The notes under the pieces: generated by a model
Databases searched by the model: none
The model's input: only the letters and a program-made list of their open reading frames with translations
Told to the model about the DNA's origin: nothing
Made by a program: the position numbers and the translations under genes
Source: Schistocephalus solidus
Lineage: Eukaryota > Platyhelminthes > Cestoda > Diphyllobothriidea > Diphyllobothriidae
Direction: 5' to 3'
DNA length: 64,000 nucleotides
Assembly: GCA_017591395.1 (NCBI GenBank)
Contig: WEDG01005137.1
Coordinates: forward strand, 1-64,000
Shown here: positions 1 through 12,400 of the stretch, piece by piece
Position numbering within the stretch: the first letter of the stretch is position 1
Layout of the letters: every line of letters begins with the position of its first letter

Positions 1-120
1 TATATCGAAAGGCAACTTTAAATCATAAGCATACATAAAGGGCCTACCATACTGAAAACAATCAGGAACATCGTTCACAAAAAGGCAAAATAGAAGCGGT
101 CCGAGTACGTTACCCTTAAT
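1..120 (-). pseudogene. LINE reverse-transcriptase fragment (catalytic YADD region), runs off left edge
   Basis: The minus strand is open here and reads a recognisable non-LTR reverse-transcriptase segment: GNVLGPLLFCLFVND followed about 15 residues later by MYAYDLKL. These are RT motif B' (GSVLGPLLF..NDLP) and motif C (YADDLKL) of Jockey/CR1-type LINEs. The first catalytic Asp of motif C is Tyr (YAYD), so the enzyme would be inactive. The fragment continues beyond base 1. It belongs with the RT fragment at 830-1,245 on the same strand, from which it is separated by about 700 bp, more than an intact RT would have there. It is a dead relic, not a host gene. Confidence 0.8.
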
Positions 121-130
121 TTATTTAGAA

Positions 131-829
131 TTTATATTTGGTTAGCACCGGCAAGGCACTGTCTAAGCAAACATTCGTAACGAAATAAAGTTATGACAAT
201 GTGTGCAGACCAAATGTACAAATACATAACTTGTCCCGCTATGTCAATAGTTAGCGATGTTTTAAAATTAATGGTGAACTAGAAAAAATAGGCAGTGAAA
301 AAAAAACTCCTACCATAAAAATGGAGGCAGAGTTCAATATGTCTTCATTTTTTTAATAGAAGGTAGGAGAAAAAAACTGCTTAGGAAAAAATGGTCAGGT
401 GATAGTTTAGGGTAATACGGTAGTAGCATTTCAGAATGAGATAATGAAACGCTGAGGTGATTCGTTCTTGATCTCTTAGGCGTATGAAACAAAATCTCAC
501 GAAAATGCGTCAATGAACTTAAGTCCTAAGCATCTTAGGATCCAGAATTGAATTTTGATGATGGTTAGTATCCAAAGAAATGGTAGCAATTTAGACTATG
601 GACCACTGAATGTGTACGTCCGAATGACGTCATCGTTTGGATGACTGGTGATATAAGGAGACATCATAGTTCATGGGCGACCCGAGGTAGCGAAAATATA
701 GTTTCAAGAGGGTCACTTAAACTCCCGATGGTCCTTTCTCCGAGTCATGGGGAAAGCTACTCCTCACGTGCGTGGGGTTGGAGATAACAGCGGAAATTAT
801 AACTCGCTGTGCATGAGCATTCAACTAGG
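131..829. other. non-coding spacer splitting a LINE relic
   Basis: No coding or RNA feature was recognised. An intact RT needs roughly 250 bp between the motifs found on either side, so about 450-500 bp here is probably later insertion or unrecognisable LINE sequence. Confidence 0.4.
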
Positions 830-1245
830 AGGATATTGAATTCAGAATCTTGTTACCTTTGTCGAAGGAGGCAGTAGGAGATCATGGTCAAAACGATCAA
901 AAGCCTTTAGGAAGTCGAAATAATCGGCATTGATTTCAAAACCACTATCTCTAGATTGTAACACATGATCAAAGAAAGAGAGCTGGCCAGTGTCCCAAGA
1001 TCTGTTTTTCCAGAAACCCATGCTGAGCCGCATTAAGTAGGTTATTCACTGTAAGGTAAAAAGTAAGGGTAAAAGTTATGTTTTCGAGGACGTTACCGGC
1101 CCAAACCCGGATGTAAAAAAAGGGAGCGATAGTATGTTCACTAAAAGTTCTTGGCAAGAACGCATTGAAGCTATCAGCAGTCAACTTAGCGTCAGCTATA
1201 GGGTTTCCTAAGGCGTCTCAGTAACACGAATAATGTTTAGCCAGT
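830..1245 (-). pseudogene. LINE reverse-transcriptase fragment (finger/palm)
   Basis: Two overlapping minus-strand frames together carry RT motifs in the order QHGF, then FDHVLQSRDSGFEINA and YFDFLKAFDRFDHDLLL. The latter matches the palm motif A region (YLDFxKAFDxVDHxLLL) of Jockey/CR1-type LINEs. The switch between frames falls near 1,012, so there is at least one frameshift. The order (this fragment upstream of 1-120 on the minus strand) fits one degenerate LINE copy. The flanking minus frame at 1,208-1,501 may be more of the same element but has no motif I can name. Confidence 0.7.
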
Positions 1246-4200
1246 GGCCAAAAACCAGGATCTGAAGCGAAGGCATTCTATTTATCAGGGAGCTGACATG
1301 TGGTTCGAAATTTTTAGGGTAAACATTATTTTTTTCACAGGAAATGGACACCAGAGTATCAAATGGTTGACCGAAGAATAGATATTGGATGATGCCGTCT
1401 ATTTCCTTTAAAAAATATTTAGGATGTAGAAAACACTCGAGGTGGGCATTGCGGTCAAGGACTTTGAGGAGGAAATAATGACTGGTTTGGGTGCCCCTCA
1501 TTCAATATTCTGCAAAAGAGTGTAATTTCGCTTCCTCCAAGGATGCCACGCCTGAACACGCCAAGCACTCGACCAAAAAGCTCTTCATAAAAATTAAGCA
1601 AGGATTATTTAAGATGTCTCAAAAAGGCACCAACCACCTTGAAACTGCGTTATGCCTTATGAAATGTTATCTGTCTACTCGCGACGGTAGATTCCACTGT
1701 GCTGACTTGAATGAGTCTTGCACGAATATAAAATTATTACAAAACTGCACCCATTCCACCTCAGTCACATCCATGGTCCATGATGCCATCTTCCTTATTC
1801 TCAAAAAATCATAAAAAAATAAATTTATATGGACGTTTTTGATCAAAGTGTCACCAAATCCTGGGAAATGTTGACCTTCACATGTTTAGAATAAAAAAGT
1901 AACACGACTCCTTGTAGGAGTCGAATCATCACAGAGCATCGTTAACGGCTCAGTGATATGTTTCGAATATATGGTCTGTACGCTGTATTCATATTCTTTA
2001 CGGAAGGGCGTCAAAGACTTTCGGGGTCTGTGTGCCTGAAGTTTGACTAACCGCCATTTCCTAACAGGACAACCAATTACCCTACGCTAGGTAAAAACCA
2101 AATCATCTGATAAGAGCCCCTAGAATCACAATGGGCAAATCGTTAATTCAGTTTTTCAGTCAACGCTTCATTTACTTCCTCCTTTACACAGCTTTCACTG
2201 ACTTCATATTCGTATTATTTGGGGCACCACTTGTAAGGTAAAGTTATGATTTCTTCGGGATATCACTTTAGCAATCAATGGAGTACATTTGCCTTCTCGA
2301 TGTGGTTCGCATTTCTCTCATTTGCGCCGTTTTTGGCAAAGTTTGAGCCCACACTGAATAATATTCGTCGCATTCTATGGGATCCTACGTAGGTTTTTTA
2401 TGCCAGTCTTCAAAGTTCCTTTATCCTAGATGTCTGATTTTTTGCCTATAATTAGGGTGCTCTTTCTGATTCGGAAACCCTGTCTCCTTTCATGGAATTA
2501 GCACTCCCGGGCACTGCACTGCCAACTGCTCGGCAAGATACCTTATCGATCCCTTACATTCCTGCACACCTGGCACAAGAGTTCAACCGCTCTGGATGCG
2601 CAGTTAAAAATCAACGAAGCGTGTGCTTGCGTACGTGTACCCATGGGTACCCACGCACTGCAGTGCATACTGCATTGCCGAAGGCTTTAGTCGTATGTGA
2701 GGAGTTGGAAACAACCCGCACACTTGTTATGTGCGTGCGTCCGTAATGTAGGGCTTAAAAGCCATTGACGTCGCTCACGGTACCTTCCAGCAGAGTCCAA
2801 ATATGCGTCAGCATTAGCTAGCCATACTCTTGTCCACTGTTATCAGCGTTCCTGAACTGACTCCGTGTGCACATTAATAATACACGTTTTCAATAAGTTG
2901 ATAGATGGCTGATCTGATCTGTTGGTTCATATGCTTTCCATGCTTGTTGTTGAATGTGCCCTATAATTCTTCCCTTCAGAAGTTCCTGTGAAATTTTTAC
3001 CATGCGGTGTTTCTGGGGTACTCTTCTTGGCACTTGGGCGTCTGCTTTCTGCTTGGTCCTTGACTGGGACCGACCATGGCAAACCTGGCCAATCCCTTGC
3101 GTTGTGGGAGCTCTTCTTGGTGACATTTTTGGTTTCATAACCTTCTGTTGTGGACAATTCCCTAAATCTGACTGGGCCGACAGCGGTCGCCGGCATTCCA
3201 ATAATCCTCCTGCTAAAGTGTATTTGGAGTAGTTCAATAAATGTTCTGTGTTCGTCTCCGAATTTTGGAATCTTATTTGGAAGCTGCAACGTTGCCGATT
3301 TTTGCCTCCTTTCGTATTTTAGAATGCAGTGCGGTGTATCTGAATTGGATACACTTATATCTAGTGTTTTAGGTTTTCTCACAGAATACTCATGGGTCTA
3401 TGCTTTTAAATGGGTTGACCTGCTTTCTTATGCTGGAAACCCCGCGGGAGATCCTGTATTATGTTGCCCTGCCGAGTGGAAGATCGCCCTCTGTTCCGCC
3501 GAAGTTAGGGATCTGCAGGTACTCTCCACTTCACAAACTGCTTTTTTTTCGATTATACTGCAAAACATTGTAAAATTTATCTAATTTTCATCCTAATGTT
3601 TTTTACGAAGGGCAGGACATGTCCTTTTCATTAAGCTCCACTGTGGTATGTAATGTGTGTTTGGTGGATCGTTAACGGCTTTAACTGTCCTAGAGTTAGG
3701 GTCAACCGCATGTGTAGAACACCGGCTGGCATTTTTTTATTCCGACGCCAGCATCCATGTGCGGATGCGGCGCCTCATCATCCTTAGCCAGTCGTCACCA
3801 TGCTTAGTATGTTGAACCTCTTCGAAAATTGATACCCGTACTCCCTCAAGCACGGCTATCACTGATAGCAGACCTAATAAGCACAGTCTATTATCTTCTC
3901 CAGTGACGAAGGCCGGATGCAACATCCTAATTCACCATCACCATGTTTCGATTAGCTCTACCAAGTCCTGCTTGGCGACAATCTATTCTTTTCTTGAAGT
4001 TCTACTTATGTATTGGATTTTGGGGTCACAGTGCCTGTCCTCATTTTGCGGATTTGTCCAAACTAAGTCCGCCGTCCGTTTTCGGTAACGTGATATCCTT
4101 GTGATGCTTTTGAACTGAACACTGACCCCCGCTTAAGTCAAAGTCGTTTACTGCACTCAAAATGTCGTTCTCAAGCAATGGTTATCAGAAGCCTCCCGCT

Positions 4201-5359
4201 TTCTTCCATCGATTAGCGTAGCAGCCAAGGCCATAAGAGGATGCTTCCTCCTGGTCGCAAGTATAGTTAGAGAGTACTTTTATATTTCTTGCGTTAATGG
4301 GCAAACCAGCTTATCTGGCGACCTTGTTCACTCCAGGCACTGCATTATGTAGCTCATAGTTAGACGTTAACAGCGGAATGACATCAATGTAGTCGAGGCC
4401 AGTCGACCGACATCCTGGTGCAAAGCAAACACTAAAAGCACTGACAGCATTTTCTAGAATCCAGTCAGTCAGACAGGATGGCAACGGGATGCTACACTGT
4501 CGCGTGCTGGACGAACGATCGACCTTTTGGTGAGATTTTACTGGATCAAACCTCGTACAGGGATGGATTGATTAAAGGCCCCGAGCGTAGCTGTGCGTTT
4601 TTGCTGCCAAACCGGCTCAATCGGTTATCTGTCCTAGGAACTCATAATAAATGACCTATAATGCTACACAGAGATTGAAAAGGCAAACGGCCACCGATTG
4701 TTGGCAATCGTGACCAGCCTCGATAACGCACTGCAATGTTGTTAGGTGGTCCACATTCTGCTCGCAATCCTGCCACCTTTGGATTTAGTGTCTTCAAACT
4801 GCCTTTGAATGGCTATGGTAGGGAGCTTTGTAGCATTATCGACGAGGCTTATTGCGCCTCGCGGGACTAGGGTGTCAGAGTAGCCCAACACCCGTACACT
4901 CCAGTAGGGATGTCGTCCCTTCTTGGCTCCTCGTTGCGCAGCCTCGGTATTGAACCCGGGATTTCCGAGAATCACAATAAACGGCATAGTTTGAGGGGTG
5001 AAAGCCTGTCTTAGCGTAAAAAAATGGAAATCGGTTGGTCATTGAACTGAAAAAAGCACCCGGAGTGCTAAAGCGAATAATCGACGTTGTTACCTTGTCT
5101 GACAAGCGTCCTTTCACGTCACATACAACTACTTAATATAGGGACCTATCTGTAACTGGACCAACATACTGTTATTTCTCAGGTGTAGCCCACATTTTAG
5201 ATATAATCTATATAAGTTGTCATTTTGACTTGTGGAAGGTATACTCATTGTGTACTCTCATTCAAGCAGTCTAGCTGAACTGTACTGTTACTGCGCTCTT
5301 CCACTGGCCGCAGCATTCACGTGCATTTGACAATTTGAGCCTCATTATCGACTATGTAA
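1246..5359. other. no supported gene
   Basis: Only short, low-complexity or mutually overlapping open frames occur (for example opposing frames at 2,890-3,584). None shows a family motif, and none has splice sites that join it to a neighbour. The sequence is moderately AT-rich and looks like decayed intergenic DNA. Confidence 0.5.
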
Positions 5360-5454
5360 ACTCGTACCTCACAGCAAGGTCGGCGCAGGGAAGGTGACCT
5401 GCGTATGAATAAACTTATCGTGATAGTAGACTTACGCAGCATCTACCGCTACCT

Positions 5455-5503
5455 CCCCTTTCTCTCTCTCTCTTTCTCCCTCCCTCTCTTCTCTCATTCA
5501 CCT
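5455..5503. repeat. CT-rich simple repeat
   Basis: An almost pure pyrimidine run (TCTCTCTCTCTTTCTCCC-like). It is an expanded version of the pyrimidine tract present at the same place in the tails of copies B, C and D, where it reads CTCTCTCCTCC-like. Confidence 0.85.
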
Positions 5504-6184
5504 GGGCCCAGTGTAAAAAAAGTCAAGAAGACCGGAGCTGCTGTGACTGACAAGGCTAAACATCCCGGCTACGCCTTGGCCGCATCCGGTGAACCAGGCT
5601 TATATATAAACAAGAAAGGGACGACTTGAATCCCAACTGAGTAAGAGTACCATACAGGACACATTCAGAAGGATCGATTCTATCCCGACTCTTCGCCCTG
5701 AGAAGCAAATCAACTTATACTGTCAATTGGCAGACTTCCAGCCAAAGGTTTTCAGCACACAGTGATAATTTAAAAACGCGTCCGGTTGTTTCTATGTGAG
5801 GAATATACGCAGAGTGCTGTGGGGGCTCAGTCCCTAAAGTCGAATACACCTTCTCTTCCCTCTCTCAGGTACCAGTCCACTATCCGATCCCGTCAGCCAC
5901 CCAATGCACGGCTTGGGTGCAACTGGCCGACAGAGCTAAACAGCCCCTCTGCGCGTGCAGCACACAAACTGTCCCCCCGTTCACCACAACAACCTTTCAG
6001 ATATTGGCGAAGGGACTTCTCGGATCTCATATGTTAGAGGGCCGCAGGCCATTTGGAAAAGGAACTGAAGAGCACGCTCACCAGCGAAATATGCTGATTC
6101 CGTACCTGCGGATCGTGATTTGGGTCGGTCTAGTGTGTGATTTCGCTGGGGGATGTGTGGTGATTGGGCTTGGTAAACGGTGAT

Positions 6185-6460
6185 TTACCGCAGCTTTGCA
6201 TGAACGCGCACGTGACCGAGCAGGCGTATGTGGTACCTGAATGTGCGTGAACCTCGCGGTCAGCTGAGGCGGACGCGGCGAGTGTATCTCGGAGCTTCAG
6301 GCACTGGCTCGCCGGTCTCCTTGCGATGGATTCAGAAGTGACCAATGGGACCCATGCGTGATGTGAAGGTTCGATCGCAATGAAGCAAGTTTTGGATGGA
6401 GTCCACATTGCTGATACAAAAGTTGTCTTCTGGTAGAGCGCCGAGACCGCATTCACATAC
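6185..6460 (-). pseudogene. C-terminal C2H2 zinc fingers of LINE copy A
   Basis: The minus frame ending in TAA at 6,185-6,187 reads SRMGPIGHF, a stop, IHRKETGEPVPEAPRYTRRV, a second stop, then RTFRYHIRLLGHVRVHAKLR. This matches the alternating finger pair of copies C and D (SRIGLVGHLRIHRTETGEPVP and TFTHRMGLFGHMRIH). Zinc ligands are partly lost: the Phe-stop-Ile replaces Leu-Arg-Ile, and one Cys pair is gone. It is a decayed retroelement relic. Confidence 0.75.
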
Positions 6461-6470
6461 ACAAGCATAT

Positions 6471-9011
6471 ACGACCTCGGGTTTTACGCCTCTCACACTT
6501 ACAAGGATCGGCTACACACAATCACACAGCGCAACCTCGCACGCCCACTACCCCGCCGCTCCAGTGTTGATAAGCGACCTTCAGTCCCGTCGTCGTCGTC
6601 ATCCCCACCGCCATTAGACAAGTCACAAGAAGGAGGATGACGACAAAAACAACAGGAGGGAAGGTGGAAAGTGAGCAATCCTGGTGGGCAGGCGTCAGTG
6701 CAGACACTCCACTGCAACAGTATTTGACTGCAGTGACCGGCAGATTTGGCGCATATCACCACACGCTCACTCCGCCGCCATCGCCTTGCAGTGACAAGTG
6801 GAGGAAGGAAGTAGCGGTATTTAATTAACACGTTGTTGACTGAAGACTTTCCTAAGGATTATTTTCTGGCACCTCCGTTAATTCGGGCTGCAGTTTGGAA
6901 CAGGATTTCTACGTTTAGAGCCTCAGATAATTTGGAGTTTTGTAATTTGCCTAATCAAGGCCTCTGACACGAGGCATTTTGCGTAGCTGACGGATAAACT
7001 CCGAGGTGGATACAGACAAATTGTTTAGCCCTTATGCGCTTTTGATGTGCTATCCTGCATAAATCTACAAAACATTGATCTTACCCAATTATACCCAATC
7101 TGTTTGACCTCCGGATCACAGGTCAGCAGGTTTCTACATTAATACTGAAACCCCCACATTGGGGACAAAAATTGATTCGTCTAGCCAGGCTCGGTTGCAT
7201 TCTACAATTTTTGAGCCGAGAACCAAGCAGAAATCGGCCGACCAAATATTGTTTTATGAGTCTACTAGCCCAGTCCTATCAGTATCGTCGCCGACATCAA
7301 TCAAATGATCACATCGCGATAGTTTTTCAACCGATTCTCGCAACCGTGCCAACGCCTTTTTACCACGCTTGTTGGCAGTACATTTTCACGCGGCGGCGGA
7401 AAAGACTTGTTTTGGCGAAGAACCCTTTCCGTCATAAGGGCGCTAGTTGGTAAGTAACTGATTGCAGCGCATTTATCGTCCTATTCGCCTGTCCCGACCG
7501 AGCGACTTCTGCACTGAATTTGCCCGACGAATCGCGTTGGACGCTGCAATGGAGGGGAGAAAGGGAGTCTGACCCCTCGAGTTCGATTTCCGCGGAACGT
7601 GAGCCTGATATTTGAAGTTGGTTAGACAGCAGGCATCCACGTTGTATTGTTGATAAAGACTTGTAAAACATTGAGTGCTAGGATCAGAAAACGCCCGTAC
7701 CCATCAGCATCCAGCACAAATCTTTCGTCCCCGTTTGAGCAGTTTAGCTTACAAGGTGAACGCGGTCCCACAGAAAGCCAAAGCCATCAGTTTAAAACGT
7801 TTTTTTCTGCGACAGACTGATTCCATTAAATATCCTGCCGAATAACTACTATGCATGCTTAACTTGAACTGCCATGCCAGGAGTTTCTTCATTATTTGCT
7901 TGATCTATTCTGTATATTTAATCTGATAATGTCTGTAAAGATACATTCAATATGACAGTTCGGCCGTCGATTCCTACGATTTCCAATGCGTGTTTTTTCT
8001 TCTCTCTGGCTTTCCAGCTGATGGCTTTATAAACGGTAATAAGTAAACCTTGATTACCACCAGAGTCATCAAACCAAATCTAAGTTATTAGAAGACTGAA
8101 ATGGCGGAAGACGGAATTTGTTCTGCACAAAACCATGTCCCGCCGACCCCAGGCAACGGTAGCCACTGGCAACACCAGTGCATGCGCTGATGGTTAAAGG
8201 ATAATGCGTCCGCGTAATCTGTCTTCTTGATGGGTCTGCGAGAGCTATTTCAGGTGCTTTTTGTCCTGATCCTCACGTGAAATATTAGCGGCCACAACTG
8301 TCTGGATGTGTGTGTATCTGCGTTGCATCCAGTCCATACAATCGACCGGGTTTTAAGTTCATCGCGAACGGGAGCATTTGCACTTAAGGCGGTGATAGGA
8401 AGTTGAACTGGTGTTTTTTTCATTTTTACGGTCAGGTGCAGGTACAGCACTTGGTATAGATTCGAACTGTCGGCTACGAAATCGTAGTTCAACCAAACTT
8501 TATATTACATATTCCCATAATATACGCCAACAAACGTATTATGTAAGTAAAAGAGTTTCTCAGCTATGATGTCCTTCTTTCATGAAAGGTGAGATCATTT
8601 ACTTCCCTTAAAGGATCTATTTTAAACTGCCAATTTTTCTAAAAGTGTCCACACATTCTCCCTTGATGGCAGTTTAAATGAGTTTCACATTAAATTTATT
8701 TAACCCCCCCGTAATTCCTACCCTAAGGAAAACGCACAGTTGGATCTGTCTATTTGAGAAGTGTTTGAACCAAGACGTTTTTCACGTACTATCGTTGGTC
8801 GATCTGCTTATACTCTGGCGCGTCTCGTTTCCTCACTGCACTCCGTCGTCTGCCCCTTTCAAAGCTAGTGAGAACGTGATTTCAAGGAACGGTCAACAAC
8901 CACTGCCTTCCCTCAGACACCACCGCTGGGGGGGAGTAAGGGAAGCGTTCGGAGTGATGCCTTTCTGACCTAGTCCACTGATTATTACGGTTTTGTTTAT
9001 CTTCTGAACAG
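6471..9011. other. no supported gene; may hide the missing 5' exon(s) of the METTL25-like gene
   Basis: A short CGT/GTC-rich stretch lies near 6,588-6,606. The rest is unremarkable. The METTL25-like gene downstream lacks its N-terminal ~50-70 residues, so one or more exons should lie here or further left, but no open frame here matches the family. A strong donor-like GTAAGT occurs at about 7,451 after an open frame (7,172 onward) with no recognisable homology. Confidence 0.4.
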
Positions 9012-9414
9012 AGTGTTGTCCTCGGCAATCCATCTCCCGCGACTTGGCCAGCATCCCTGAAATTCTTTGCCAGGCAGTGCATGAGCTTGAGTCGGCGTCT
9101 TATGGAGTCGAGCAGTTGCATCCCCATCTCGGCCAATCAGCCTACAGCGTCAATTGGCCACGTGGTTGCCGTTCCCTCTGCTGGGTATCTTGCCTACGCT
9201 ACCGTATCCCCTTCACCGAACATGACGAAACATGTGAAAGTTAAGTTGAAAAAGCAACATGAGATCGAAATCATGTCTGCCTTTGTCTGCGACATGTTGC
9301 AGGATACGCTTACTGCAGCCCCAGCAGTCAATTACGAAACGCGAAATCGTACATTCCAAACCTCGGAATTCTTCGAGTCACCACAGCCACTCACAAAGGA
9401 ATCGAGAAGCTGTG
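9012..9414 (+). CDS. METTL25B-like: METTL25-like exon a (N-terminal region)
   Basis: The acceptor is a pyrimidine-rich tract ending CTTCTGAACAG at 9,011; the donor is GTTAGT from 9,415. The exon encodes 134 codons plus one base. It contains a Trp-Pro segment (PATWPASLKFFARQC) equivalent to the family's LPxSW region, and TKHVKVKLKKQHEIE, which matches the conserved KHVxxKKQHEI stretch just before the SAM-binding domain. The upstream exon must end in phase 0. An internal Met at 9,081 could be a start but would remove the Trp motif. Confidence 0.8.
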
Positions 9415-12400
9415 GTTAGTGTGTGCTCTGTTTTCCGTCCATTCGCGTCATATTTAGCGTAATTCTAATGCACTACCGGGATTGTTTTCCAGAACATACC
9501 TTTTTTGACCGGAAGCCAACAAAGGAATGCAATAGCGCTTTTTCCTAAACATCCGCGTTACTTGAACTGGAAAATAACTCTTGACTTCAGCTCGGACGCC
9601 GTAACGGTGGGCTTTAACATGCTCCTAAAATAGTTACCCTAATTATACTAGACACATTTGCCCCAAAAGACATATGTAGCGCTGAAATTCATACCACCAT
9701 CCCCAGAAATTCCGAGTTGTATCTATCTGCGTCTATGACTACAGACGCCGAGTTCAGTTCAAATTCTTTTCTTAAGACCGCACATTTTCTTCGAAATTAA
9801 TTATTAAAATGTATAAGTTATGGAACCTCACAGCTACCGCACCTAGTAACTAGACTGGATGGTTAATTCGTGAGCGTACGGGATAGGTACATTTGAGGGA
9901 GAATAATTATACCGACTTTGAAAGTACTACTTTCCCTCCAACGTAGGCCGACACCCAGCAGACAATAGTTGGCCATCCTAGTTTCGACGATGTCTACCGT
10001 GTGCTGCACAGCATGGTGGTGCAGGGACGGTGACCTGCGCTGGATTAAAGTGAGAGCAGACTTTCAATGCATCTACCTCACTCTCTATTCAATCCCCCAC
10101 CTGGGCCTGGTGTCAAGACAGAGTCAAGGAGACAGGAGATGGGAGGTTGCAGACCCACGCAATGTGGTCTACCACAAACAAGGACACAACGAAAAGTGGG
10201 GCGGTTTGGATCCCAGCTGAATATGAATGCCATAAAGGCTACATTGAGAAGGAGCCATTGCAGTCTGACTCCCAGTCTGGGGGACCGAGTTATCCGGTCA
10301 GCTGACAGTCTTCGAAGCCACGGCTTTTAGCACACTATGGTGGCCTCAAGCGCCTCAGATTATTTATAGCGAGTAAAATGTGCTGAGCCATCGATCTCAT
10401 TCCCTCCTCTACCCCCAGCATCAGGCCACCATCCGAGCTGGTCAGTTGTCTGATGCGGGAGTGTGCGCAGTGGCTGACCGAACCGGCGAACCCGTCTGCA
10501 CTCGCAACAGCATGACCTGGTCCCCTTAACACTTACACCAGGGTTACCAAAACCAAGGGGTAAGAAGGAGCCATCGCCGTCTGACTCCAACTCCACTGTT
10601 AAGCCACTCAACACACAATACTCTAGGCTGATAGCGTGGTCTGGTATAAAACGTCAGTTGACAGCCTTCCAAGCCACGGCTTTTAGTAAGCCGTGATAGT
10701 CTCAAGCTCGGATCACGCATGCACCGGAGAAGCCACATGGAGAAGGAGCTGATGATGATACTTCCCTCTCAGGGAGAAATGCTGGTTGAAGGCACATTTG
10801 TGTGTTGTTGTGTGCGATCGTGCGGGATGTAGAGGCTGGCAAGAAAATATGTGGTATAGCCAGTGGTGTTCTACCGCAGGTTTTCATGCATGTGGCCTAC
10901 TAGGTCCATACGGTGAGTGAATGTGCGTGTACAGTGCGGAGATTTGAGACGGGTGCACTGAGTGTATTTTGGTGCTCCTGCCATTGGTTTACCGGTCTCT
11001 GTGCGATGGGTTCGCAAGTGACCGACCAGACCGATGCGCGAAATGTATGTGTAGTTACAGGGAGGGCAGGATAGGTTGGGTGGTGCTGAGTCAGTGGAGG
11101 TTGTGCTGTGGCTACCGGTGGTGGCGCTCATGGGAGGGCTGTGGATAGGTGCGCATTATGTGTTAGGTGTGTCGCCATTGCGGTGAATTCCACTGTCATG
11201 AATGCTCATGTGACCGAACAGGCCCATTCGTTATGTGAATGTGCGTGGACAGTTGGTGTGGGTGTATGTTGGTGCTCCTGGCAGTAGTTCGCCGGTCTCC
11301 GTGCGAGGGATTTGCAGGTAACCGACCAGGCCGTGAGGTGAAGGTGTGGTTGCAGTGTGGACAGGTTGGAACCGGATCCCCATCGCTTTTAGTGGGGCGG
11401 TGGCGGTGGAGGTAGCAAGTTGCGAGTAGTCGAAGGTGATCTCTACAGTGGTGGGAGTGGGGGAAGTGGTGATCGGCGCCGGGTTTGCGGGAGGGAAGAT
11501 GGTGACGATGATCGAGGGTGACAGGATATCGGAGGTTGGATAACTGGTGGTGGGGGTTGTGGTCGTCGTGGGGTTCGAAGCAAGGTTGGCAGAAGGGATT
11601 TTCACTGATGCCGGAGTTCATTTTGTCAGATTGTTGCTGCACTGCGCCTGAAGGTGTCCGAGCAGGCCGATTCGCGCGCGGAAGGTGTGTTGGCAGTGTG
11701 GGCATATTGGGATGGCTTGTGCATTGGCGGTGTTGGTTCGGGGCGTTTGTGACTTGCGTGCTGCCCTTTTGGACTCATCAACGGCAATCCGGTTGACTAC
11801 GTCAATTTCTACATCAGTCTTCGCTGCTTTTCTACACGCCGGTCGATCCTGAGCAAGGCCCTCCCAGGTTGTCTGGTTGATTTCCAGTCGCTTCAGAGAG
11901 TTCTTCAGGGCGTCCTTATAGCGCCGTTTTTTGTCCTTCCTGTCTGCGAACACCTGTACAGACATCTCCGTAGAAACTTCATTTGAGTAGCCGCTTGACA
12001 TCCACTCACACTGGGTGGTCGCCCCATTGCAGTTGCAATTGCCTCAGCATGACGTGGATGCTGAGGATTCCAGTCCGCTCCAGGACTTCCGTATCCAGAA
12101 TCCTCTCTTGCCATCTCAGCTTCAGTATTTTGTGGAGGCAACCGAGATGGAAGCATTCCAGCTTCCGGGCTTGATTGGAATAGACGGCCCCGGTCTCCAC
12201 TCCATACAAAATTGTCGTCAAGGCCACGGCCTTGTATACCTTCATTTTGGTGTTCAGTTGTAGGCCATGGTGAGTCCGCACAGAGGCTTGCAGACGTCCA
12301 AAGGCCTGGATGGCTTTGAGCGCCCTCGTCGTCGATTCTCATGTTGCTTGGCAGCGTGCTTCCCAGACAGGCGAAGTTGTCCACAGTTTCGAGTTGGGTG

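Larger units (their letters stand above)
5360..6470 (-). mobile_element. RTE-like zinc-finger LINE, copy A (3' end only)
   Basis: This is a 5'-truncated minus-strand copy of the family whose full-length member is at 30,561-35,925. The plus strand starts with the family's 3' tail: a block beginning near 5,376 with GCAGGGAAGGTGACCTGCG, a pyrimidine-rich tract, then CACCTGGGCCCAGTG. It continues through one recognisable 3' unit with the palindrome-like site near 5,742-5,764. It ends in the last two zinc fingers at 6,185-6,460. The copy is clearly more diverged than copies C and D. Boundaries are approximate. Confidence 0.75.

Noticed and set aside
1491..1814. 107-codon open frame on the plus strand
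   Set aside because: It starts inside a decayed LINE region and has no recognisable domain or codon signal.
2890..3584. Overlapping open frames of 92-151 codons on both strands
   Set aside because: Opposing frames with no motifs, no splice sites leading anywhere and no compositional support.
4740..4990. Minus-strand sequence with a GGTTCAA-like box that could suggest a tRNA or tRNA-derived SINE
   Set aside because: No A box at the right distance, no cloverleaf and no second copy in the window.
7172..7453. Open frame of 93 codons followed by a strong GTAAGT donor, candidate 5' exon of the METTL25-like gene
   Set aside because: The protein sequence has no resemblance to the METTL25 N-terminus, and phase to exon a could not be supported.
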